A DNA stretch of 64,000 bases, taken from the NCBI GenBank assembly GCA_033961575.1, contig CM066728.1, forward strand, positions 38,812,352 through 38,876,351. Direction: 5' to 3'. The notes beneath the pieces were generated by a model. That model was not told the DNA's origin and searched no databases. It saw only the letters and a program-made list of their open reading frames with translations. The DNA comes from Aselliscus stoliczkanus (Eukaryota; Chordata; Mammalia; Chiroptera; Hipposideridae). The translations under genes were made by a program, and so were the position numbers. Numbering within the stretch: position 1 is the first letter of the stretch; the number at the start of each line of letters is the position of its first letter. Of this stretch, positions 49,015 to 59,305 are shown in pieces.

Positions 49015-49620
49015 AATGTCTTTCCAATTTGTTTTCAACATTGCAGCCAGAGTGCTCTTTTCAAAGTGCAAATCTGATCGTGTCACCAACCTGCTTAAAA
49101 TCCTTGAATAGCTTCCCACTGTTCTTGGAATAAAGACCAAATCTTTAACTAGGAGCTGCAGGGCTTGGCCCCCGTGGGGATTGAACGGGGGGGGGTGGGG
49201 TGGGGGTGGGGGTGGGGGTGGGGGTGGGGGTGGTCCACCTTTGTGCGGGCCCTTCTCTGGGTCTAGAATGCTCCCCTCCAGGCTTTCTTGGTTAGCTTTA
49301 ACTCAACCTGGTTTTTTATATCTCAGCTCAAATAGCCCTTTCTCAAGGAAACCTTCCTGTGTCTGCACCCCCCACCTGGAGTCCTTTGTTCTTTACTTTT
49401 TCTAGGGCTCCATTCTTTTCTTTTGAAGCATTTATCTCAGTTTGTAATTATACATTCATCAGTGCGGTTGTTTGCTGCTCCCCCCTCCCCCAGTAGCCTC
49501 TCAGTTCTGTGAGTGAGAAAGGTCTCTTATTGTTCACCATCTTGTCTTAGAGCCTAACATTGTGCCTGGCTCATGGGAAGTTTTCAATGCCTTTTTTGTT
49601 GAATGAGTGAAAGGGCTGCC
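49015..49620 (+). mobile_element. L2 LINE with internal G-rich expansion
   Basis: GCAAATCTGATCGTGTCACC, TCCTTGAATAGCTTCCCACT, AGACCAAATCTTTAACT, then CTCAAATAGCCCTTTCTCAA, GAGCCTAACATTGTGCCTGG and TTTGTTGAATGAGTGAA trace L2 3' half to the end. A G-rich array sits inside. Confidence 0.85.
49187..49233 (+). repeat. (GGGGGT)n array
   Basis: At least seven consecutive runs of four or more G separated by single T, from 49,187 to 49,233. Strong G-quadruplex potential on the plus strand. Confidence 0.95.
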
Positions 49621-49981
49621 TAAACTGTGCTTTCCTTCCGAAATGCTGAATTCTACAAATGGAGGAAAGTGTTGGCGAGACATCAGAACAAAATCCTTAG
49701 TTATATTTCCTCTGCTTCCATGCAGTCATTTATTTTAAAATATAGAACCTCATGAGCGCTAATCTTCCTTCATGTTATATAGAAATCAGTTCATCAAAAT
49801 AACCCTCTAACTCTACCTGGTCTTCTCATTTATTTCTCATTTTCTCTGGAATGAATTCAATGGGTCCTTCTTAGCATTCATCTTCTTTGGGAACTTATAT
49901 AAAGAACATTTTATTTTCGATTACACAGTTGAGATTATATTTGAAGGCACCTAAGTTATAGACATTGATAGGTAAATGTTT

Positions 49982-50096
49982 TTTGTTTTTGTTTTTGGTT
50001 TTGAGGGCAGTGTCACTGGCCCTCATATGTGGGACTCGAACTGTGGCCACTGGTGTCCCAAGGCAGCTCTTAAACACCACGCCACTCGGTGGGCCT
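49982..50096 (-). mobile_element. Head-only short SINE, older
   Basis: T/G-rich tail, TTTTGAGGGCAGTGTCACTG, B-box complement GGGACTCGAACTG and end CACTCGGTGGGCCT. Target duplication GATAGGTAAATGTTT (49,967-49,981) and GACAGGTAAATGTTT (50,097-50,111), 14 of 15 identical. Confidence 0.87.
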
Positions 50097-50134
50097 GACA
50101 GGTAAATGTTTATGAAAAGATTATACTATATGTA

Positions 50135-50178
50135 TGCACACACACACACATGCACACACATACATACACATACAGTAT
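50135..50178. repeat. Imperfect (CA)n tract
   Basis: CA-rich stretch with TGCACACACATACATACACA interruptions. Confidence 0.8.
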
Positions 50179-50199
50179 ATGTGTATATCTATCAGTCTA

Positions 50200-51110
50200 T
50201 CTAAAAATATGTGTTTTCATGACTTGAAATAGAAAAGATTGGGTTTAGGCAAGGAAATCATTTTCATGTTGAAATTTCCACCCCCAGACTCTTACCCTCT
50301 CCAGCTAAATTCTGCAGGATTTTTTGGAATAAGCAGGCAGTTGTGATTTCCTGGTGACTGGATGAAGGACATGTGCTTCCCCTCCTAATGAAATCCTCAA
50401 ACAGTGAGTCACGATGCCAGAGGCACTGTTCTCCAAGACTCTATCGCTGCCTAATTCAAATCCAAAGTCTGAAAAGAGCCTAAGTCTGGATCCAGCTGTT
50501 TAGATCTCCATGTGGAACTGAAGTATACATTTTCTTTCCAAGTTCTCATTCTCATTATTGTTTCCTGTGCAGTGAACTGATAGCCACTAAGCAGGAGCAG
50601 TCAACTCTGGTGACTATGATAGTAGAAGAGAATAAAGAATCCATTGTCATTCACTGACTAGGCCATGGTGGTGAATGTCTCTTTCAGAAAGCCACAAATA
50701 TGGACAGTTAATCATTTGTTGAGTCATGGAAGAGCCCAAGCCAAATAATCTAGACAAACAACTTCCACTAGGACTACCTGCAAATGGCAAAATAATTTTA
50801 GAAACCTGGTTGTTTCCTTTAACAGTATCATTCTGATATGTCTGTCATGAAAGAGATTTTCTTGAGGTACATGAAAAGAGAAAATCCTTCATTTTATTCT
50901 GTAACACCCTCTAGTTATTATCATATTTCTCATCATTTTTTCTCTGCCAGGTTGCTTAAAGAATGGCTCTACAAGCCCCATCTCTGTTCTTTCACCTATT
51001 TTCTCTTGAACTTCTCATTTGTTTCTCTACTAAATAACTAAAGCTGTTCTCACAAAGATTCTAGAAACCTACTCTAATACTTTTTAATATTAGTTTGCTA
51101 ATTTAATCTT
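50200..51110. other. Non-coding, no element recognised
   Basis: No named repeat or gene. Confidence 0.35.
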
Positions 51111-51114
51111 GGGG

Positions 51115-51800
51115 AGTTGGCCATTCTCACTCTTTCTTGTTCTGTCCTCCATAAAGTTTCTAGTTTCAGTGGCCCCCTACTTGACCCTGAGATGTCAGGG
51201 ATGATACTCCAAAACAGTTTTCTTCATCTTCATGAGACTGCTTTCTGCCTGTGTTCAAACACCACTCAATTCCAAGGCGCAGCCTTTTCTTGGATTCTTC
51301 TCTTTCTCAGAGTTCCCATTCATCTGTATATTCCCAGCCCACTCTTTTTCAAGTGAGTCCCCAAATTTTCCTCCTTAGAACATCTTTCAGAGCTTCAGCC
51401 TTACAACTTTGTCATCTAGTTGAATCTCTCTACATCAATGACTATCCTGCTAAAACTTTCGCATCATCATGTTCCCTGATTCCCCTTCCCATCCCTTCAA
51501 GTCAGTGTCTTTCCCTCACTGAAACTTGAATTCTCATGTTTGTCTTTGACTTCTCCTTCTCATACAATCTCTATAGCTAATCAGGTACTAAAGTCTTTAT
51601 ATGCCTCTAATGCGATATATCGCATGTCCACTGCTATCAATAAGGTCTATAATCCTTCACATCATATCCAGATTTTGGCAATCAGCTTCTACCTGGTTTC
51701 CCCATGATATCTTCCCCTTTCCAATCTATCCTGCACCCTGCTATGAGAAGAACCATTTCACCACTTGAAAGAATCATTGTCAATAAGAAAACTTCCAAAT
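51115..51800 (+). mobile_element. Possible L2/CR1 remnant
   Basis: Long pyrimidine-rich text with TTTCACCACTTGAAAGAATC near the end has an L2-like feel but no terminal block. Forward frames here are short and domain-free. Confidence 0.35.
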
Positions 51801-52560
51801 ATCCAAGTGAGGCAGAAAAACACCTTGAGACATTAATTAATTGAGGACCCACCAAAAGCAGCCCAGCCTTTTAGCTCTCTCTTTCTTAGGGGGGATGTTT
51901 ATATTAACTGGTGACTGCATGGCACTTCCTTAAAACCTGCAGTCCCTGAAGACTTTGAAGGTAACCAGAGGAGAAAGAGGGTGATTGTTTCAGAGTCAGA
52001 AAAGCGGTTAGAGGTTGCTGGGACAGGGAATAGAGTGCTTCCTCTGTGGCAATGCCCCCAAAAGGAGGCAAGATATCAAAAGCAATGGCTTTAGGGTCAA
52101 TCCAGGAAGTAAGACTGTGTTCCCAATCTGAGCAAAGATTCCTGCATGCCAGTGTGTCTCAAAAGACCAGACAGTCATAGGATTTTAGCGGCTATTATGG
52201 GCTCAGTGAATAAGAATGGCAGCATCTTTGGACTGGAATAGACAGCAAAGATGCAGTCCCCTTTTTCTGGGATCCAGGTAAACTTCCCAGGTTTGGTGCG
52301 ATCCTAGAATGGAAGATCGCAAAATAATGACTAAAATGGACTTTCCCGCCAGCTTGGCAGAAATGTGCTCAGAGTGAGATCTAATTTGGAACAAGATTCA
52401 TAACCTCTATTTAGCATGCAAAGCTCTCTGAGACTCGTGGCCTTCATTCATTCACTCCACAAAAATATACTTTGCAACTAGAAGGCTGCCTGGGAACAAA
52501 AAGGCAAAATAGAATATGTTCGGTCCTAGAGTCACAATAGTGTGAAAAACAGACAAATTC
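51801..52560. other. Non-coding, no element recognised
   Basis: No named repeat or gene. Confidence 0.35.
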
Positions 52561-52569
52561 TCTCCTCTC

Positions 52570-52770
52570 TTCTCTTCTTGATCTTGGTCAAATCCCCTTA
52601 TACACATTTTTAATGGCATGTGTTACTGTTTAAAGTGCTCCTAAGGAGAAGTAATTTTATACTTATTTGAATTTTTGAACTCTGTCACCCTTGATAGATG
52701 GTAAGTTCCACGAGGGCAAAGACCATGTCAGTTTTTTGAGCAATAAATATTTGGGGGAGACAGTGTCTAT
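52570..52770 (+). mobile_element. Probable L2 3' end
   Basis: TTGATAGATGGTAAGTTCCACGAGGGCAAAGACC-type block (read in parts near 52,692) and AATAAATATTTGGGGG match L2's terminal region. Confidence 0.5.
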
Positions 52771-53819
52771 GGTAAACATATTTTTTCATATTGATACCTT
52801 TTGCTCTGCTCTGGTCTTCACAGCCTCTGCCATAGTCTTATGGATCTTCTTGATATCTGAGAACATGCCAATGGATTTCTGAATATTTAATTTACTATTC
52901 TCCGCCAACTGAATGCCAGCCTTAATAGCAACACCTTTAACATCACTCTTGAAGCACAGGTTATGTAGAGTCTTACATTTTTAGCTGTCTCCTTGTCTGG
53001 AATTTTTCTGTCTCTCCAACTGGTTAGTAAGCAGGTCAGATGACAGGAGCATATATTATACTAGCCAAAAGTAAGGCACACTTGGTGCTCAACCGGAAAG
53101 CCTCAGCTATGCATAGCTCAGGAGTGGGTAGAGGTTGTATTCTCTGTGAGAGGAATCTCTGAGGGCTATTTAGTGTATGGACTGCAAGGCTATATATACA
53201 TGACAGCCCTAATTAATCCACACTTATTGAATGAGCATAGTTTAAAGAGGTCAACTGAAATAAAGAATTTTCACGTCTTTATGATGCTCATTGCCCTTTA
53301 ACTAATAGCAATGGTTTCATTTAAACAAATGCTCCTTGAGCTCATACTGTGTGCCAGGAACTCATCTACTAGGCAGTTGGGATCCATACATGACTAAAAC
53401 AAAGATCCTCCTCCCTCTGGGCCTTACAGTCTAGTGGGAGAAACATTTGGTAAACCATAAATACCACAAATATAAAAATTGGAAAGTAGAAAAAGAAGAG
53501 AAAAGGATGAATGTCTGGTAAAAGTTAGCCTCTTGCCTGCGGGTCTTCTCCAGTTCTTGTCATTCCAAAAATGGAGGTCAACCTTGGGTAGGTCCTCAAA
53601 AGTCAGGTCAGTATGTTAATCAACCATCATATAAAGTACTCATAAAGACCTGAGACAATTTGCAAGCCCACCTGGAATTAGTTGTTGACCACAACTGAAG
53701 AAATCAAGTAGGGAATTAATGATAACATCAAGAAATTGTAGCTGTGGCACAGTAATGTTAACTTTGTAACTTCTAATTAAAGTTAATATGATTATTTTAA
53801 TTTTAGTGATATAGCAAAT
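52771..53819. other. Non-coding, ancient repeat traces
   Basis: 53,315-53,450 (ATACTGTGTGCCAGGAACTC, GGGCCTTACAGTCTAGTGGG) is a widespread old mammalian repeat motif whose family I cannot name. The rest is unrecognised. Confidence 0.35.
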
Positions 53820-53945
53820 ATTTTAAAGAACATACTATAGACCAGGCATTGTGCTTAGCTTTTCTTACATTGTTACATCCCCATGACTTATTAATTTTAT
53901 ACATGGAAATTTCGACTTCTTATTCCCCTTCACCTTTTCCCCCCT
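53820..53945. mobile_element. MIR and L1 fragments
   Basis: CATACTATAGACCAGGCATTG is a MIR-like start (plus). From about 53,868 ACATCCCCATGACTTATTAA and TTATTCCCCTTCACCTTTTC resemble a piece of inverted L1 3' UTR. Confidence 0.45.
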
Positions 53946-53975
53946 TTTAATTTTTTTCAATTACTGTTGACATTT
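53946..53975 (-). mobile_element. Host L1, left piece (3' tail)
   Basis: TTTTTTTCAATTACTGTTGACA is the inverted 3' tip of an older L1, the same as TTCCATTACAGTTGACATAC at 16,127. It resumes at 62,128 after the young L1. Confidence 0.8.
53964..53975. repeat. Target-site duplication, left copy
   Basis: CTGTTGACATTT, identical to 62,128-62,139. Read on the L1 sense strand, the site is ATT/AAATG, which fits the TT/AAAA preference of L1 endonuclease. Confidence 0.9.
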
Positions 53976-54561
53976 TTTTTTTTTTTAATTTTATTTTATT
54001 TTTAGTTAGTTTCAGGTGTACAACACAGTGCAATAATTATACATTTTACCCCTCAAAGTGACAACCCCCCCACCCCCAATAGTTTCAGGTGTAAAACACA
54101 GTGCAATAGTTATACATTTTACCCCTCAAAGTGACAAACCCCCCACCCCCAATACACCACCCCACACCCCCCCATATGATATATATCAATTACTCTTCCT
54201 CTGACTCTCTTCCACAGTATAATCCACATCCCGTGACTATCTATATATATTCAATTACAGTAGGTATACCACCTCCACTTTAGTAATACAGTGCAGTGAT
54301 CAAACCTCTACTCCATCCATGAAATGGTCTCCCTAACAAGACTTATGATCATCTGACATTCCACAGAATATTTACAACATTATTAATTATATTCCCCAAA
54401 CTGTTTTTCCTATCCCAGTAGCAATATTGTAGTTGCCTATTTTTGCTGTCTAATCCCTTCCCCTTCTCCCTCATTCCCATTCCTCTCCAAATTAGCAACC
54501 CTGATTTTTCCTCTATATCTATGAGACAGTTTCTGTTTACTTTGCTCATTCATACAGTTTT
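53976..54561 (-). other. L1 3' UTR with duplicated G-rich unit
   Basis: On the sense strand the 3' UTR ends with two copies of a 73-bp unit (plus-strand 54,009-54,081 and 54,082-54,153), each having a G-tract pair (CCCCCCCACCCCC on plus) followed by the TCACTTTGAGGGGTAAAATG block. AATAAA signals precede the A tail (T run at plus 53,973-53,986). G-rich tracts are a regular feature of L1 3' UTRs. Confidence 0.88.
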
Positions 54562-57500
54562 TCATATTCCACATATAAGTGAGATCATATGGTATTTGTC
54601 CTTCTCTGACTGACTTATTTCACTCAACATTATAGTCTCTAGGTCCATCCATATCATTGCAAATGGCACGATTTCATTCTTCTTTATAGCGGAGTAATAC
54701 TCCATTGTATAAATATACCACAGTTTCTTAATCCAGTCATCTACTGTCGGGCATTTTGGTTGTTTCCAAGTCTTAGCTATTGTAAATTGTGCTGCTATGA
54801 ACATAGGGGTGCATAACTTTTTTTGAATAAGTGTCTTGGTTTTTTCAGGATAAATACCTAGGAGTGGAATTGCTGGGTCAAAAGGTAGCTCTATTTCCAG
54901 TTCTTTGAGATACCTCCATACTGACTTCCATAGTGGCTGCACCAATCTGCAGTCCCACCAACAGTGCAGCAGGGTCCCCTTTTCCCCACAGCCCCGCCAG
55001 CACTTGTTGTTTGTTGATTTGTTGATGATAGCCATTCTGACTGGAGTGAGGTGGTATCTCATGGTGGTTTTTATTTGCATTTCCCTAATGACCAGTGAGG
55101 TTGAACTTTTTTTCATATGCCTGTTGGCCATCTGTATGTCCTCTTTAGAGAAATGTCTCTTCATATCTTCTGCCCATTTTTTAATTGGGTTGTTTGTTTT
55201 TTGGTGTTGAGTTTCATGAGTGTTTTATAAATTTTGGATATTAACCCCTTATCAGATATATCGTTGGCAAATATATTCTCCCATTCAGTAGGCTTCCTTT
55301 TTGTTTTATTAATGGTTTCCTTTGTTGTGAAAAAACTTTTAAGTCTGATATAATCCCATATGTTCATTTTTTCTTTTACTTCCCTTGCCCGTAGGGATGT
55401 ATCAGTAAAAATATTGCTCCGGGTAATGTCTGCAAATGTACTCCCTATATTTTCATTTAGGATTTTTATGGTTTCAGGTCTTACATTTAAGTCTTTAATC
55501 CATTTTGAATTTGTTCTTGTATAAGGCGTAAGGAGATGATCCAGTTTCATTTTTTTGCATGTGTCAGTCCAATTTTCCCAGCACCATTTATTGAATAGAC
55601 TATCTTTACTCCAGTGTAAATTCTTGCTTCCCTTGTCATAGATTAACTGTCCGTAAATGCTTGGATTTATTTCTGGGCTCTCTGTTCTGTTCCACTGATC
55701 GATGTGCCTGTTTTTATGCCAATACCAAACTGTCTTGATTACTGTGGCCTTGTAGTAGGTTTTGATGTCTGGTAGGGTGATCCCCCCAACTTTGTTTTTA
55801 TTCCTCAGAATTGCCAAGGCTATTCTGGGTCTTTTATGATTCCATATAAACTTTAGGATTATATTTTCTATTTCTGTGAAAAATGCCCTTGGTAGTTTGA
55901 TAGGAATTGCATTGAATCTATATATTGCTTTAGGCAGTATGGACATTTTAACTATATTAATTCTTCCTATCCATGAGCATGGTAGGTGTTTCCATTTATT
56001 TGTATCTTCTATGATTTCTTTCTTCAATGTCTTATAATTTTCTGAGTACAGATCTTTCACTTCTTTGGTTAAATTTATTCCTAGGTATTTTATAGTTCTT
56101 GACGCAATTGTAAATGGGACAGTTTTCTTAATTTCGCTTTCCATTAGTTTATTATTGGTATATGCAAATGCCACTGATTTCTGAACATTGATTTTATATC
56201 CTGCTACTTTACTGAATTCGTCTATCAGTTCCAATAGTTTTTTGATGGAGTCTTTGGGTTCTCTATATACAGTATCATGTCATCTGCATATAATGACAAT
56301 TTTACTTCTTCCTTGCCAATTTGGATGCCTTTTATTTCTTTTTGTTGTCTGATTGCTGTGGCTAGAACTTCCAGCACTATGTTGAATAAAAGAGGAGAAA
56401 GTGGACAGCCTTGTCTTGTTCCTGATGTTAAGGGGAATGGTTTTAGCTTTTCCCCATTGAGTATGATGTTAGCTGTAGGTTTATCATATATGGCTTTTAT
56501 TATGTTGAGATATGATCCCTGTATTCCCACTTTGCTAAGGGTTTTTAACATAAATGGCTGTTGGATTTTGTCAAATGCTTTTTCTGCATCTATTGAAATG
56601 ACCATGTGATCTTTATCCTTCATTTTGTTGATGTGGTGTATCACATTAATTGATTTACGGATGTTGAACCAGCCTTGCGCACTAGGGATGAATCCCACTT
56701 GATCATGATGTATGATCTTCTTAATATATTGCTGAATTCTGTTTGCTAATATTTTATTGAGAATTTTTGCATCTATATTCATCAGGGAGATTGGCCTGTA
56801 GTTTTGCTTTTTAGTGATGTCTTTATCTGGTTTTGGAATCAGGGTGATAGAGGCTTCATAAAAAGAGTTTGGGAGCCTTCCCTCCTTCTGGATTTTTTGG
56901 AATAGTTTGAGAAGAATAGGTGATAGTTCTTTTTTGAATGTTTGATAAAATTCACTTGTGAAGCCGTCTGGTCCAGGGCTTTTGTTTTTTGAGAGCTTGT
57001 CAATTACTGATTCAATTTCCTTGGTAGTAATCAGGGTATTTAGATTTTCTGTTTCTTCTTGCGTTAGCTTTGGAAGTTTGTATGCTTCTAGAAAATTATC
57101 CATTTCATCCAGATTGTCAAATTTGTTGGCATATAGTTGCTCATAGTACTTTCTTAGAATTTTTTGTATTTCTGTGATGTCTGTAGTCATTTCCCCTCTT
57201 TCATTCCTGATTTTGCTAATTTGAGTCCTCTCTCTTTTTTTTTGATGAGCCTGGCTAGAGGTTTGTCAATTTTGTTTATCTTCTCAAGAAACCAGCTCTT
57301 GGTTTCATTGATCTTTTGAATTGTTTTTCTGTTCTCTATATTGTTTATTTCTGCTCTGGTCTTTATTATCTCCTTTCTTGTACTCCCCTTAGGCCTCTTT
57401 TGCTGTTCTTTTTCCAGTTCCCTTAGGTGTCAGGATAACCTGTTGATTTGAGATTTTTCTTCCTTCTTTAGGAAGGCCTGCACTGCTATAAACTTCCCTC

Positions 57501-58382
57501 TTAGGACTGCTTTCGCAGCATCCCAGAGATTTTGGGTCGTGGTGTTTTCATTTTCGTTTGTCTCGAGGTATCTTTTGATTTCCTCCTTGATCTCATTTGT
57601 GACCCACTCACTATTTAATAGCATATTGTTTAGCCTCCATTTATTTGTCAGCTTCCCGGATTTCTTCGTATAATTGATTTCTAGTTTCATAGCATTGTGG
57701 TCAGAGAATACAGTTGAAATGATTTCAATCTTCTTAAATTTATTGAGACTTGTTTTGTGGCCTAACATGTGGTCTATCTTAGAAAATGTTCCATGTGCAC
57801 TTGAAAAGAACGTATATTCTGTAGCTTTGGGATGAAATGCTCTGAAAATGTCTGTTAAATCCAGCTGGTCTAATGTGTCATTTAAGGTCGCTGTTTCCAC
57901 ATTGATTTTCTGTCTGGAGGATCTGTCCATTAGTGACAGCGGGGTGTTGAAGTCCCCTACTATGATAGTGTTACTGTTGATCTCTGTCTTTATGTCTGAC
58001 AATATCTGTTTTATATATTTAGGGGCTCCTATGTTAGGTGCATAGATGTTTACTAGAGTTATGTCCTCTTGTTGGATGGATCCCTTCATTACTATGAAGT
58101 GTCCTTCTTTGTCCTTTGTTATATTCTTCAATTTAAAGTCCATTTTATCTGATATAAGTATCGCTACTCCAGCTTTTTCTCAGTACCATTTGCATGAAAT
58201 ATTTTACTCCATCCCTTTACTTTCAGCCTGTATGAGTCTTTGGATCTGAGGTGAGTCTCTTGTATACAGCATATACTGGGGTCTTGCTTTCTTATCCATT
58301 CAGCCACCCTATGTCTTTTTATTGGAGCATTTAATCCATTTACATTTAATGTGATTATTGATAGGTGTGTATTTATTGCCAT
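54562..58382 (-). pseudogene. L1 ORF2p: endonuclease and reverse transcriptase, frameshifted
   Basis: ORF2p nicks target DNA and reverse-transcribes L1 RNA at the nick. ATG at 58,382 opens the APE-type endonuclease: NVNGLN (Asn15) and CIQETH (Glu42) in segment one; VGDFN and [11 protein letters not shown] in segment two (58,143-57,430). The RT follows (57,190-56,225) with [25 protein letters not shown] and catalytic YADD. The thumb and C-terminal part follow (56,234-55,161). The last segment (55,164-54,562) has the Cys/His motif [18 protein letters not shown]. Breaks are four single-base losses (T5 58,174; T9 57,235; G3 56,256; T6 55,197) and one TGA at 57,430-57,432. With four bases counted back the span is 1,275 codons, the standard L1 ORF2 length. 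All catalytic motifs I can see are kept. Confidence 0.93.
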
Positions 58383-58486
58383 TTTCTTATTTGTGTTCGT
58401 AGTCTTTCATAGGTTGTTTTTCTCTTCTACTTAAAGAAGCCCTTTTAGCATTTCCTGCAAAGCTGGCTTGGTGGTAATGAATTCCC

Positions 58487-59305
58487 TTAACTTATTTTTT
58501 CTGCAAAGCTCCTTATCTCGCCTTCGATTTTAAATGATAACCTTGCTGGATACAGCAATCTTGGTTGTAGGCCTTTATTTTTCATCACTTTGAAAACCTC
58601 CTGCCACTCTCTTCTGGCCTGCAAAGTTTCTGTAGAAAAGTCAGCTGATAATCTTATGGGGGTACCCTTGTAAGTAACTTGCTGCCTTTCCCTTGCTGCT
58701 TTAAGGATTCTATCTTTGTCCTTAACCCTTGCCATTTTCACTATAATGTGTCTTGGAGTGGGCCTGTTTGGAATCATCCTGTTTGGAACTCTCTGCACTT
58801 CCTGGGCTTGTATTTCAATGTCCTTTGCCAGGTTAGGGAAGTTTTCAGACATTATTACTTCAAATATATTCTCAATCCCTTGCTCCCGCTCTTCTCCTTC
58901 TGGTACTCCAATGACCCTTAGGTTATTGCGTCTGATGTTGTCCCCCAGCTCTCTTAAACTATTTTCCATGTTTTTCATTCTTTTTTCTTTTTGTTGTACC
59001 GCATGGGTGATCTCTGCTATTTTGTCTTCTAAGTCACTGATTCGATTTTCTGCTTCATCCAGTCTGCTAGTGATTCCATCAAGTTTGTTATTTAATTCAG
59101 TAATTGTGTTCTTAAGTTCTAGCTGGTTGCTTTTCATGATTTCTCTATCCTTCTTTATATTTTCATTAATTTCCTTGAACATTCTAATAATCAGTGTTCT
59201 GAACTCTGTCTCCGATAGGTTGGTTACCTCTATTTCCTCTATTTCCACTGATTCAGGAAGTTTCTTCTGTTCTTTTATTTGTGTTATGTTTCTTTGTCTC
59301 CCCAT
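58487..59305 (-). CDS. L1 ORF1p, RNA-binding chaperone (3' end frameshifted)
   Basis: ORF1p coats L1 RNA as trimers and is needed for retrotransposition. The 272-residue frame has a basic/acidic N-terminus (1-45), a heptad-rich coiled coil (about 46-127), an RRM (about 128-215: RRNNLRVIGVPEG, EVQRVPNRM, RHIIVKMARVKDKDRIL) and a C-terminal domain (216-268: LQARREWQEVF, LQPRLLYPARLSFKIEGEI). The frame ends early at 58,487 because a T6 run at 58,495-58,500 is one base short; the family's final ~20 residues follow in the next frame to a stop at 58,431. The start ATG at 59,305 is preferred as the first methionine before the conserved region. The gap to ORF2 is 48 bp, the usual bicistronic arrangement. 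Confidence 0.93.
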   Translation of the reverse strand: MGRQRNITQIKEQKKLPESVEIEEIEVTNLSETEFRTLIIRMFKEINENIKKDREIMKSNQLELKNTITELNNKLDGITSRLDEAENRISDLEDKIAEITHAVQQKEKRMKNMENSLRELGDNIRRNNLRVIGVPEGEEREQGIENIFEVIMSENFPNLAKDIEIQAQEVQRVPNRMIPNRPTPRHIIVKMARVKDKDRILKAARERQQVTYKGTPIRLSADFSTETLQARREWQEVFKVMKNKGLQPRLLYPARLSFKIEGEIRSFAEKIS

